NCBI GenBank assembly: GCA_025531455.1 | Contig: JAMYHL010000111.1 | Coordinates: 1 to 64,000, forward strand | DNA: 64,000 nucleotides | Reading direction: 5' to 3' | Origin: Apiotrichum sp. Y4204 | Lineage: Eukaryota; Basidiomycota; Tremellomycetes; Trichosporonales; Trichosporonaceae | Part shown: positions 22,011-32,807 of the stretch, piece by piece | Position numbering within the stretch: position 1 is the first letter of the stretch | Layout: every line of letters starts with the position of its first letter | The notes under the pieces: model-generated | Told to the model about the DNA's origin: nothing | The model's input: only the letters and a program-made list of their open reading frames with translations | The model's database searches: none | Program-made: the position numbers and the translations under genes

Positions 22011-24740
22011 TCACGCCTCATCGACGAAGCCGCGTCGCTGCACGTCAAAGCACTCAAAGTACTGCCCCTTGAGCGCCATGAGCTCCTCGTGCGTGCCGTA
22101 CTCGACAATACGCTGCTGTCAGTATCCATTCCGATCCCCGCTTTCTCAACTCACCCCCTTGTCCATGAATGCAATCCGGTCCGCACGGCGGACGGTTCCA
22201 AACCGGTGGCTGATGAAAATCGTAGTCGCGTGTGCTGCGTGCGAGAGGCTGTGAATGCGGTCAAAGAGCGCCGCCTCCGCGCGCGGGTCCAGGGCTGCTG
22301 ATGGCTCGTCAAACACAATCAGGTCAGCCGAGCCTGCACGCATGAACGCGCGCGAGATGGCGACGCGCTGCCATTGTCCGCCAGAAAGAGCCACAAATCG
22401 GGCAGGCTCCTCGGACAGAGCGTTCCCGGGCGTTGGCTTGTCGATAGCGGGCTCGCTGAAGGCAGGTTTATGGGACTCTGGCTTGGCCGACATTGCCTCA
22501 CTGTCCTCGTCGTCCTCCGATAACTCAACGTCGTCCTCGTCCTTATACTTCTCAACAGTGACACCGTCGTAAGCGAGGTCCTCGATGTCTTGGGTAGACT
22601 GCACAAGCCACCCGTCAAGCCCCGCCTTGTCGCGCACGCCCTCGGCCCCGCCCCGCTCGATTGCGGTATTGAGCGAATCGTCGTCGTCAATGTGCGCCGT
22701 GTCGCCAATGCCGACATTGTCGCGCAGCGGCAGACAGTACCGCACATAGTCCTGAAAGAGGCAGCTCATGCGCGCATGCAACGACGGCGGATCGTAGTCT
22801 CGAATCGGGTGGTCGTTCACGAGCAGCGTCCCCTCGTACCGATGTAGCCCCAGGAGAGTCTTCACGAGCGTCGTCTTGCCACTGCCGTTAAAGCCTACGA
22901 TCGCGAGGGATTGCCCCGGTTCGATGACAAGGTTGATGTTGCGGAGCACCGGGCGCTGGTTGAGGCCGTACGAAAACGTCAGGTTGCGCGCCTCAATGCG
23001 CATTCCCCCAGCGACGCGGTGTTCCTCAAAGTCAATGGTCGGGCGAAGGGACTGCGTTCCCTCTGCGACAGAGAAAACAGCGGCAAGAAGGAACCCGTTC
23101 TGGTATGCCTCCATAAAACGCTCCTTGATGACGGAAACACTGTCGATACACGAATAGCCGACTTGTTTACACATTTGGATGCGTCCCAATGTGAGGTTGG
23201 TGTGAATTGCGCCCGTGGCAATAAGGACCTGGGCGTCAGTGCTCTGAAGAAGGGGGCATCCCATAAGCTGCAAAAGTACGCGGCGCAAGCCGTGTAATCA
23301 GACACTCGTTACGCACACATAAGAGGTTGGTGATTAGCTGGCCGCCTCCCATATCGAGCATATAGATGAAATGGCCGTATTTTGTCGGGCGGAACCATCT
23401 GTAGTTGTGGCGCGCCGGATTCATCATGTGCTTGTCCCAGCGCAACAGAGTCCAGTCCTTAAGGCCATAGAGGACGAGTTCATTGTGGTACTCCTCGTTG
23501 TTGATGATTTTCGCGAGTGCCTCATCTTCCAGGCGATACGTCTGGTTCAGGCGAAGATTCCCGCGGTCTTCCGTCGGGTACTTGTCGTACAGTTTCTCGG
23601 TGAGTAGGCGGAGCAGAGGTGGTAGGAACGTTATGCCCAAAATCAGCCCATTAGTTGGCGTGACGAAGCCCTCAAGTGTTCCCTTCACGATTGAGCCGCG
23701 AAGCGAAGAGGTGAAGAGCGCAATCTCTGACCCAATCTGCACAATCGACTGAATCAGATTTGTCCACGACTTGGCTTTGCCCCATGCGACGCCAGCCCTG
23801 CGTTCGTCCGTGTCGATGTTCCATCCGGCAAACGCTCCCGCTTCCGACACCAGCGCCTCCTTGAGTGGATCGCGCTCAGTCCCTTGGGCGAGGTCAAGCT
23901 TGCCCTCGATGTATACTCTGTCCGCGGCAATAAGCACCAAGTCCTGTGGTCAGCGGTCAACCGAACGTCATGGGTCGTCGCCTGCGTAGTGTCGCACCCA
24001 AATGACATACTCTGAGTTTCTCCTCAACCTTGCTAAACAGCAATGAGTGGATTTCCGTCCCGATCTGAGCCAGCACTTCACCAAGCGCATAGCCCATCGC
24101 CACAGCCCAAGTCGCCGCCAGGCCGCCCTGCGCAGCATCGACAAGGTCCAACAGTCTAGTGGAGCAGTAGATTCTAAAGTAAGTGAGTGAGACATCGAAG
24201 CCAAAGTGAGGGTTCTCTCAGGACTCACCCAGCAGCAGGCATCAGTCCCTGTATCACGACCCCAAAGACGTGCACGGCGCCCAGCACCAAGAGGCGCGGG
24301 TTCGCCGCCGCGATGCGCACCACGCGCGGCCACAGCTCCGAGCAGATACGCAGCTGGAGGCCAATATTCTTCAGCGAGAGGGTGCGGCGAGTCTGGGGGG
24401 CGATGAACGGCGTCTGGGCGATGGTCGCGCCGTCGAATTCCCTTTGGGCCGGATCCGCGTCGGCGGGTAGAGTCGAGATTGCGGCCTGGGCCTCCTTCTC
24501 GCCCTTCTCCCCGTGATCCCCAAGCACTACTTCGCCGTCATCCCTTCCTTCCCCCTTCCCTTTATCCTCCTCCTTCTCCGCCGTGCGCTCCCCCCGCTCC
24601 GCGCGCTCCCTCGCGACCTTGTTACGCCACGCAACCTCCTCCTTGGGGGGAAGCAGCCGCGACGCGAGCCACAGCTGTGTGAGCGGGCGCAGCCGCGCGC
24701 AGTTGGGCGGGAGGCCGAGGGACGTGGCGGTCGTGGTCAT
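22011..24740 (-). CDS. ABC half-transporter (TMD-NBD) with an acidic insertion before the signature motif
   Basis: Five exons, 24740-24229, 24173-24011, 23943-23317, 23267-22155 and 22112-22011, give 838 residues. All introns are GT-AG and in phase. The N-terminal half has moderately hydrophobic stretches (for example about 155-170 and 190-210) and ABC-exporter-like coupling segments. The nucleotide-binding domain is complete: Walker A GFNGSGKTT (559-567), Q-loop FQD (605-607), signature LSGGQ (728-732), Walker B LIVFDE (750-755), D-loop SAALD and H-loop ISHRF. About 65 residues rich in Asp, Glu, Lys and Pro (658-722) separate the helical subdomain from LSGGQ. That is unusual. It is probably an ABCB-type half-transporter acting as a dimer. 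Substrate and membrane are unknown. Confidence 0.88.
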
Positions 24741-25096
24741 CCCGCCGCGCAGAGGGGAGAGGGTGATGAGGAGATGGGAAGTGATGAAATGAGATGAGAG
24801 TGATGGAGAGACTTGTAGTTGAGACGGAGAGCAGTTTCTTGACTCGGTTTGCCACTTGGTAGCATACAATGCTTCTGCACACATACGTCACATCCAGTGA
24901 CATCCAGTCACCTTCTAGCCTCCGGAAATCCGGATCCGCCACCACCTCCACCTACAGTGGTACAACCAGCTTCCGGGATCCGCATCGTGTCCATCACGAT
25001 CATCAAACTGCATCAAATCCTCACATCGCGCCGACTCTTCCCTGCTATAAACTAGAACATGACCTGCCTATCACTATCACTGCACCGCCTGATGTA
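24741..25096. other. Intergenic region between the ABC transporter and VPS17
   Basis: Upstream region of the ABC gene and 3' flank of VPS17. A short CATCCAGTCACATCCAGT-like duplication is seen at about 24889-24911. Nothing else is recognised. Confidence 0.45.
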
Positions 25097-27047
25097 CTAA
25101 AACCCGCCAGCGAGCAGCCTGGCGGCCTTGCGCTCGTCGAGTCGGCGCGGAGTCGCGCGTCCCGGAGCCGGCCGGCCGGGAAGGAGCATGCTCTGCGCCA
25201 TGTGTCCGCCGCCGAGCGGGTCGGACGGCGAGGGTGTGCCTGCTGTTCCTGCTGCGCCTGCTGGTGTCGCCGGTGCGTTTGGCGCGTGCGAGCCGGGGAG
25301 GAACATGGACTGGGAGACGGCCCCCGGCGTAGGCGGCCCAGGGGAGGGAGCGGGGACAGCCCGCGCCGGGCTCACGGCAGCCGTAGCGGAGGTGGGATTG
25401 GCGACAAGGCCAGCACGCGGCGTTGGCGCGGTGATGGTCGGCGCGTGCGGGGCGGTGACGCGCGTGAGGTCGGGTTTGAGGGCCTCGAGTTCGCGGAGGA
25501 TCTGGCGGTTGAAGATGATGCTCATGCGCGCGTGCTCGAGAAGGGAGACAGCGACATCTTCGTGCGCGTTGCGCGAGTGGGCGCGCAGCGCGTGGTGGAG
25601 GTTCTGCGAGATGGCATGCAGGCGGTCGTTGAGCTGCGTCTCGAGCGTCACCGCCTCGTCCATGTCCGCGATCGCCTCGTCGACCTTGAGCGGGTTTATG
25701 CTGCTGCTGCCCTTGAGGCGCTCGACGTGGCGCCGCTTATTGATTGCTGCCTTTGTTGCGTTCTGGCTGTCCTCGAGAATCTGCGTGCGCTGCGCAAGCG
25801 CCTCTCGCGCCGCCTTGGCGTTCAGCGCCTGGTACGCGAGCGAGTCGTTCAGCACGACGTTTTCGCTCGCAATCTGCGCGCCGGCCATGGACGACAGCTG
25901 ATCGTACACGCGGCCCATCTTGCGCTCTGCGGTAGCGAGCGGCACATCGCTTTCGTCCGTCGCGAGCGCAATGAGTTTGGCGCCGACCTCGGACGTCGCA
26001 ATCGCAAGCGCCTTGCGAGCCTTGCCGAGGTTACCCACGCTTGTCGCCAGGCCCTGCCACGCGGGCTCGAGCTTCTCGAGCGTAATCTTCGCACTTGCCA
26101 GTTCCTCATCGTCGTCCAGCGGGCCCCGGCGCACGACCTTGGACAGCGCAGCGGTCACGAGCTGCGTCGCACCCCCGCTGGTGTTCTGCCGCCGTGCCGA
26201 CGGCGGCGGAATAGGCGCGTACCCAAAGTCGCTCTCGATGAAGCTCCGCAGCTCGTCCTCTGCCTGCAGTACGGGATCCTCACATACGCGCGAGAACCAG
26301 CGCTGTATCGCGATGCGCACAAGGCGGTCGTCTGAAATGAGTCATGCACTTGTAGCTCCAGCATGGTCACTCACCTTCCTCGTCTGTCGCCGCCGAGGTG
26401 TGCGGGAGCGGGAGAGCGGGGATGATAGCTGCCTGTCAGACGATTCCACGACCACACATACTCTGGGGACACACGAGCTGGGCCTGCTCGGCAAACCGTT
26501 GGAACTCAATGTACGAGCGCTGCATGTTGCGGTACAGCGACGTGCGAAAGTTGGGGAGGTTGGTCTGCGTGTTAGCCGGCGGCCATCGATGCGCGGCATG
26601 CGTGGGTGGATGGACACGGGATGCAGCGATGCAGAGGCACAGCAGCTCGCTGCCGAGGACCAATGACCTAGGAAGCGCACCGCTGTCACTCCCCCTGTCC
26701 CTCACCTGCCAACTATCATCATCACTCACGCTGGCATCATACCGAATGAGCAGGTCCTTCCGATTCCGCTCCAGCGCGCCGATGCGGACACGGAGAAACG
26801 GCGGCGGCTTCTCGCCCGGCGGCGGGGGCGAGTGCATGAGCGACGTGCCGGGGTCGCCGTACACCTGTGGGTCGCGGATGGTCGTTGAGCCCGGGGGCGC
26901 AGAGGAGGCGGGGCGGGTGCTCGTTGACGATGAGGGGGAGGTGGCCGAGGTGGGGGATTGCGGGTTGGGATTGGGGTTGGAAGAGGCCGTGGGGGAGGAG
27001 GGGTCGGCCCAGCCGGCGTTGACGGAGGCGAGGGGGTCCATGCTCAT
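25097..27047 (-). CDS. VPS17: Vps17-like sorting nexin (PX-BAR), retromer SNX subunit
   Basis: Four exons, 27047-26730, 26564-26462, 26428-26375 and 26331-25097, give 569 residues. A disordered Pro/Ser start (1-78) leads to a PX domain (about 80-190) with RVRIGALERNRKDLLIRYD, the 'YIEFQRFAEQ' helix and the 'IIPALPLPHTS' loop. Then comes 'RWFSRVCEDPVLQAEDELRSFIESDFGY', characteristic of Vps17, and a long BAR-type coiled coil (about 230-470) with a Pro/Gly-rich tail. Vps17 pairs with Vps5 to tubulate endosomes for retromer-dependent endosome-to-Golgi recycling. The basic PI3P-binding arginine pattern is weak, as in yeast Vps17. Intron 2 is only 33 nt. It splits the PX loop, and both its joins keep frame. 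Confidence 0.88.
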
Positions 27048-27410
27048 ATGCTGGGAATTGAGTGAGATGGGACGAGTGGACTGTGTGTGGTGTTACGGAT
27101 TGTCGACGGTGAGCACAGAGGATGATGAGCTCATAGGATCACAGTTCCAGAATGCCCAGGTGCCCAGTTGTCACTTGTCACTTGTCACTTGTCAGTGACG
27201 GTGCGTGGAGTGCCTTGCCGTGGATCGGCCGGGTGGCGGGACCAGGGTGGAGGTATCGTCAGTACAGGTAGTACGGTGTTCCCGCCTTCCACAGTGAATC
27301 CCAAATGAACCCACACCCCACTCCCCCCACCTACGCACCGCTGTCACTCCATAAGGCTGCATCACACGAGCTCTAGTCTACCAACACATGCATGACAACG
27401 GCCCAGAAGT
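27048..27410. other. Intergenic region between VPS17 and eIF3m
   Basis: VPS17 promoter plus the eIF3m 3' end. It carries a 7-bp repeat at 27169-27194. I see no other feature. Confidence 0.45.
27169..27194. repeat. TGTCACT heptamer repeat
   Basis: Three perfect 7-bp copies and a partial fourth lie 120-150 bp upstream of the VPS17 start codon. Confidence 0.7.
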
Positions 27411-29153
27411 CTAGGCGGCGGCGACCTCCTCCTCCTGCTGCTGACGGCGCTGCTGCTGCGGCCTGCGCTGGCCAGTGATCGGGCCCTGGGCAGCGAGGGC
27501 CTCTGCGTCCTCGACGACCTGCCGGGCATCGGCGACCGCAGACTTCCACTCGGTGAGGCGGCGCTCGAGAAGCTTCCACTCCTCGGGGCCGAACCGGCGG
27601 GTGCCGCGGGACGAAACCGAGGTGATGTTGACGACAGACTTGGGCTGCGAGAGGTGCGCGTCGAGGAGCTTGGAGCGGATGGCGTCAATGACCCAGGCCT
27701 CGACCTCGGTCTCGTCGATTGCGAGCGCAGACGCAATGTTGGCGTACGGGATCGTCTTGGTGGACGAGCGGGCGGCAAGAGTGGCAAAGGCGATAAGGCG
27801 GACCTTGCGGAGGACGGCCTTGCCGTCGAGACGGGTAATGTTGAGGCTCTTGAGGTAGTCCTCGTTGGAGGCGACCCACTCAGTGGCCTTCGGCACGGCC
27901 TCAATCTCGTCGGTACCGGTGAAAAAGGAAACGAGCTCGGCGGCCTTGCCGGTGAGCGCGTCCTGAACACCCTGGATCTTGAGAACATCGTCAATGTCGA
28001 AGCGAAGGGGCTGGGCAATGGCGAGGGCAAGAGCGAGCTGGGCGTGGTCGGCCGAGACCTGGCGCTGGAGGGCAAGTAGAATGAGGTCGAGCGCGGTCAC
28101 AAGGGCGGGTGCGCGGAAGTTGTAGGGGCTGGCATTGTCCGAGGCAATGTAGACGTTGGCAGCGGAGGCGAGGAAGGCGACCTTCTCGGGGTCCGGCAGC
28201 GACCAGTGGGAAAGGGCGGTCGAGAGGGTGGTGGAAGTAAGGGGGAGGTTCTCGAGCTCGTCCGAGACGGCGAGGAGCTGGATGAGTGCGAGGAGGGCGG
28301 TGGGGCGGAGGGGAGAGGAGGGGGCGAGGTAGTTGTAGATGTGGTTGAGGCTGGAGGTTAGGAGACAACAGTCGCTTATTGTTCAACAAAGTGACTCACA
28401 CACGGGCAGCGGACTCGGACTTGGTTGACCGTCCGTCCTGGGCAGCCGCCTCACCACCAACACGAACCGCCTCAATCACGCTCTTGACGAGCTGCGCGTA
28501 CTCGGGGCCGTTCACGTCAAAGTTGGTCGAGATGACGTGTTGCAACAAGAGATGGCACGACTCGATCTCTGTGGAATCAGCATGTGTTGTTTACGCGCCG
28601 CGCCGCAAGACAAAAGCTCAGACGTCGCGCATCGTACAGCGCGCATCGCGCATAGCGGATAGCCCTCGACTCATTGCATCCGCATTGCGAAGCACGCCGC
28701 ACCGCACAGCGTCGAAGCGCGCGTCGCGCAATCGTCCGGTCCACACGCACCGCTGTCCTTTGCCGCCTCGAGGGCGCCCTTGGTCTCGACAAACGTGCCG
28801 ACGGCCTTGATGATCATGTCCTGCCTGGCGGCCTCGGAGTCGTCCGTCTTGAGCGTCTGGTCAAAGGTCGTGAGCATGTCGCGCGTTGCGTTCGCGCCTG
28901 CAGAGTCCATGGAGCGCGCCGCATGCTGCAGCGTCTCGGCAATCTGGGGTTAGCGGACGTCGATGGGAAAAGGAAATAGGGGAGGGCGGCGAGGCCTGAA
29001 GCGAGAGATATGGGATGTCGCGCTGCATCCATGCTCAAAGCGGCGCGCTCGATCCGCATCTTGACACCATCGCCGCTTCCCTCCTCCATTTCCATTGTGC
29101 CGCACCTGTTGCCGGAAGGACAGCTCGGGGGCGATAGCGACGCAGTCGGACAT
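27411..29153 (-). CDS. Translation initiation factor eIF3 subunit M (PCI domain)
   Basis: Four exons, 29153-29106, 28943-28751, 28568-28400 and 28350-27411, give 449 residues. Introns are in phase, with donors gtgcgg, gtgcgt and gtgagt. The helical-repeat N-terminal part ('ESCHLLLQHVISTNFD', 'LNHIYNYLAP', 'RPTALLALIQLL') leads to a PCI winged-helix module at about 310-400: 'KVRLIAFATLAARS', 'IPYANIASALAIDETEVE', 'WVIDAIRSKLLDAHLSQ', ending 'FGPEEWKLLERRLTEWKSAV'. The Gln-rich C-terminus is disordered. In cells, eIF3m is a PCI/MPN octamer subunit of eIF3 and supports 43S recruitment. The COP9 or proteasome-lid PCI subunits are the alternative, but the C-terminal WVI.AI pattern favours eIF3m. 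Divergent from prefoldin 2 with a 447-bp shared region. Confidence 0.88.
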
Positions 29154-29600
29154 GGTGAATGGTATTAGAGTCGTCTCGGGCGGGGGGCGGGAGGCGACCT
29201 TTTCTACTTTTGTTTATAGAGAGGTGGTGGTGGTGGTGGTGCTCGCTATCCAAGACGTCGACGACGGCAACAGTGGACTGGACGGGCAGCGCACAGAGTG
29301 ACAGCTCGATGGAGGTCGAAAGGACAAAAAAGAAATGGCAGGGAGATGTATATGTGCCACAAGGAGATAACGCCGAGATGATTGCTCTGCACGCGAGGAT
29401 GACGCGTATCCCACGCAGCTTACACGCGGAACACACGGTCATTTCCAGTCGATCCAGTCATCATGATTTCCACCGCCATCGACAGCATCAGCGACAGCGA
29501 CATCAGCATCCAACAACAGCATCACCGCCCTCAAGCACCAAGCTTCAGTCGCGTCGACATCCACATATCCACACCACCACCCCTTTCACCACCATCCACG
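29154..29600. other. Bidirectional promoter region, eIF3m / prefoldin 2
   Basis: Head-to-head starts at 29153 (-) and 29601 (+). A (GGT)n-like stretch at 29222-29242 and a CAC/ACC-rich leader before 29601 are the only visible structures. Confidence 0.5.
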
Positions 29601-30169
29601 ATGCCCCCCAAGGCCGCGACCCCGTCAAAGCTCAGTCCGGAGGAGGTGCCCCAGATGTTCCAGCGGTACCGCACCGAGCTGCAGAACCTCGCACAAAAGA
29701 TTGGCGAGCTCGAGAGCGAGCTCGAGGAGCATACGTGAGTGAGAAGATGGGGACGGGGGAAGGAGATGTTGGAGAGAGATGGTTAGAGCTGTACTCTTCC
29801 GTCAGCTCTAAATACTGTCTCCGTATTCTTCCTCACTGCCCCCTCCGTTCTTCCTATCCTTCGGCACCCGCATACTCACCCTCAGCCTTGTTCTCAACAC
29901 GCTCCAGCCACTAGCCAAGACGGAGCCGACGCGCACGTGCTACCGGCTGATCGGGGGCGTGCTCGTCCAGCGGACGGTCAAGGACGTCGTGCCCGCCCTC
30001 GAGACCAACCATGCGGGTATCAAGGAGGTGCTCGAGACCCTTGTGCGCAACTACAAGACCAAGGAGGAGGAGTTTGGCGCCTTCCAGCGCGAATACAAGA
30101 TTGGTGTAAGTGTGCTGAACGATTCCTTGGAGCAGCACTCATACCCAGATGCCCGGCGCCCGCGCGTAG
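29601..30169 (+). CDS. GIM4: Prefoldin subunit 2
   Basis: Three exons, 29601-29734, 29886-30105 and 30149-30169, give 124 residues. A beta-type prefoldin pattern is visible: helix 1 'EVPQMFQRYRTELQNLAQKI', then 'LVLNTLQPL', the hairpin 'RTCYRLIGGVLVQRTVKDVV' and helix 2 'PALETNHAGIKEVLETLVRN' leading into 'YKTKEEEFGAFQREYKI'. 'CYR.IGGVLVQ.TVKDVVP.L' is typical of prefoldin 2. The protein is part of the hexameric cochaperone that hands nascent actin and tubulin to CCT. The last exon codes for six residues only (MPGARA). I preferred Met at 29601 to the in-frame 29463, since the extra residues are low-complexity His/Gln/Pro. Convergent with the Laa2-like gene. Confidence 0.93.
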
Positions 30170-30268
30170 TGCACATAATGTACATCAGCACGAGTCGATA
30201 CCCCTGCATTCCGGACGCCGTTCCCGCCTTATTCTGCACGCACTGTACTATGCATCTATACAAACTAG

Positions 30269-30274
30269 AATAAA
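30269..30274 (+). terminator. AATAAA polyadenylation signal of prefoldin 2
   Basis: AATAAA lies 100 bp past the prefoldin 2 stop codon, in the gap before the convergent neighbour ending at 30423. Confidence 0.5.
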
Positions 30275-30422
30275 AATCGTGGCACGGAGCGTGACACTGG
30301 GGGCCGCAATCTGGCGCGCCGCGCACTGGCGCTCGTATCGTGTCCACGCGCCGTTCCTATTACTCGCGGCCGCGCCGCGCCACAAGCATCAACTCAACTA
30401 CCCCTTACCTTCCGCTCTCATC

Positions 30423-32202
30423 CTAGAACACGCCCGGGCTCCCAGATCGCCGCGGGGTGGCATTCAGACTGGCAGGCCGCCCGCTGTTGCGCCGGAAGAG
30501 GCCGCTCGTGGTCCCGCCCTTGACCTTTGCGGCGTTGGCAATGAGTTCCGAAATCATGCCATTGCTGGATGTCAGAAGATACTCATACGCCTCCCATCCA
30601 CTTTACTCACTATGTTGCGGAATCGTGCGTCTGGGCGTCCTTGAGCTGGAGGAACCACGCAAGCAGCGCCGACGCATCGGCGGACTGTTTTGCCAGGTCC
30701 GCATGCAGCGCCTCGAGCTTGGCCAGGGGCAGGAGGGCGAGCTGCTCCTCCTCGAGGGCGCACAGGTCCTCTGCACGCGCGGTGTCGAGGGCCGGGCGCG
30801 CGCCGAGTCCGTACTTGCGCTCGCTCTCCGCGCCTCCGAGCGCGGGGGCAGCGGAGGCGGGTCCGCTGTCTGCCTCCGAGCGACGAGCGACCGCCTCGGG
30901 GCCAACAGACTTGGAGCGGAACGAAGTCGTGATCTGCAATGGGGGAAGAGTGGAGAGGCGGTGCGAGTCGACCTGGGGTCAGCGCTGGTGATGGATAGGG
31001 TCACTCACCTCATCAAGATTAACGGGCACGCCCATCGAGATGAGGTGGTCGCGGCGCACCCGCGATCGCGTCCAGTCTAGCGGCTTGAGCATCGGCGCGG
31101 TGGTGAGCTGCGCGAACGCATCGCGGCTGTCGTTAGCTAAATCCCATATTACTGGCTAGCTCACCAGGACTCGGTGGCGAGGACCTGTGCGAGGCCGCCA
31201 ACGGCGCGCGGCGGCTCGTCGGTAAAGTTGGTGCTGTCGGGCGTGAGTGGCTCAAGAACAGCTGCGATGCGCTCCAGCAGCTCGCCGAGCGGCGGTACGG
31301 GGCGGAGCGAGAGTGCCGTCTGGATGGAATCAAGTGCGGTTTGCAATGGAAGCAAGCACACGTCAGCACAATCGTTCAAGCTTGATCCCTTCAATGTCTT
31401 CAGTACGCACCCAGTCTACGGTCATCGCAGCCGGCGGCGGCGGCGGTGGTGGCTCGCGTGCCTCGCTCTCAGCCTCTCCCTGGCCCTCCCCAAACTCGCC
31501 AAAGTCTCCAAACCCGTCGTCGTCAAACGCTGCCGGCTCATCAAAGTCGTCAAAGTCACCGAACCCGTCGTCGCCCTCGCCAAAGCCGTCGTCCGCAGCG
31601 GCGATCGCGTCAGCACCGCTTGCGAACGCGCTGTCGCCAGTTGCGAACGCGTCGTCGCCCCCGCCGAACCCGTCGTCAAAGGCCGCATCCTGGAAGCCGT
31701 CGTCTGCGCCGCTGAACGGGTCATCTGGGGGAGGGTCGATCGTTGTGGCGGGTGGTGCGGGGAGCAGGGATGGTGTTGGGTTCGTGTCCTCGCTCGTTTC
31801 GGTCTCCATCTTGGCCTCGACGGCGGCGGTTTCTTCCTCCTCTTCCTTCTTACTGCTCTCCTTCTCCTCTTTCTCTCCCTCCTTCACCTCCACCTCTTCT
31901 TCTTTCTCCTCCTCCACTTCCGTCGCCTTCATCTCCTCCACCCCCACCTCGTCCTCTTTGCCCCCGTCTCCCCCAATGTCCCCCTCGTCATCCCACGCGG
32001 CAGAGTCGGGTTTGCTCGGGGACATGGACGCGCGCGGCGCGCTCGGAGACGGCGACAAGGTGGGCGAGCGCATACTGAGCCCGATGTCCCCCTCATCCTC
32101 CAGTGGTTGGATCTTGGGCGGGGACTGTGTGGGTTCAGGAGTCGCGGGTGCAGAGTGTGCGGGATTGGACGGTGCGGCGTCCGCCCACGGGTCCGCGTCC
32201 AT
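30423..32202 (-). CDS. Acidic Phe-motif protein, Laa2-like (DUF5102-like) AP-1 accessory candidate
   Basis: Five exons, 32202-31411, 31319-31165, 31126-31009, 30972-30611 and 30564-30423, give 522 residues. Introns are 91, 38, 36 and 46 nt, all in phase. Residues 1-260 are disordered and very acidic, with repeated 'DGFGDF', 'GDFGEF' and 'DDFDEP' motifs. Acidic Phe motifs of this kind bind clathrin-adaptor ears. Residues 265-480 are a helical domain ending in 'DWTRSRVRRDHLISMGVPVNLDE', a strongly conserved-looking block, and a coiled coil. A basic tail (RRNSGRPASLNATPRRSG) closes the chain. The layout resembles fungal DUF5102 proteins, which I believe include yeast Laa2/Ybl010c, an AP-1 accessory factor. 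That assignment is by pattern memory and is moderate. Confidence 0.7.
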
Positions 32203-32807
32203 CGTGCAGAATAGGTCGCGCGCTGGAGCCGCGTGAGTTGTCGTGAGAACGAGGCCGGAGAACGGGGATGGAGTGGACGTGACGCAGAGTAAGATGGAAT
32301 GGAGAACTGCATCGTTGTAACCTTCGAAGCTCGAAGTGGAGGTTGGGCCAGGACCGGGGTGGCGTGGCGCGGGAGTGGAGGAACGCGGCCAGATGCCTGG
32401 CGGGTCGTGTGGGTTTGGTGTGGCGGTTCTCCAGTTTCAAGATTTGTCAGTGTTCTAGTCCTGATATCTTGCAGAGATGGAGAGAGGTATGCAGTTATCG
32501 TTGCATGCAGATGGAGTGCTCACATTCACTCTATTCCCATGCATCGTGTCAAAGCTCGCTGGGGTCGTGTGGGCCCCTGCAGTAGTTGTCACCGCCCACC
32601 CGACGTTACCGCCAACGGCACTACGCCGACAGCACTACCACCCATTTCCAGATCTCCAGCTGAGTCATGATGTACGGCGCTCTGCTTCTCTCCCATCCTG
32701 ACCCGCTCACCCGCTTCTCTGCTCACGCTCCCCAACCTGCCCGTATTCTGTATGTCCTGCATCGCATCTCTCCTTCCCAACTAGACGCCTCACGGCGCAT
32801 TTTCGAC
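32203..32807. other. Intergenic region between Laa2-like and thiolase genes
   Basis: Laa2-like promoter and thiolase 3' flank. Short frames only, and nothing recognised. Confidence 0.45.
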
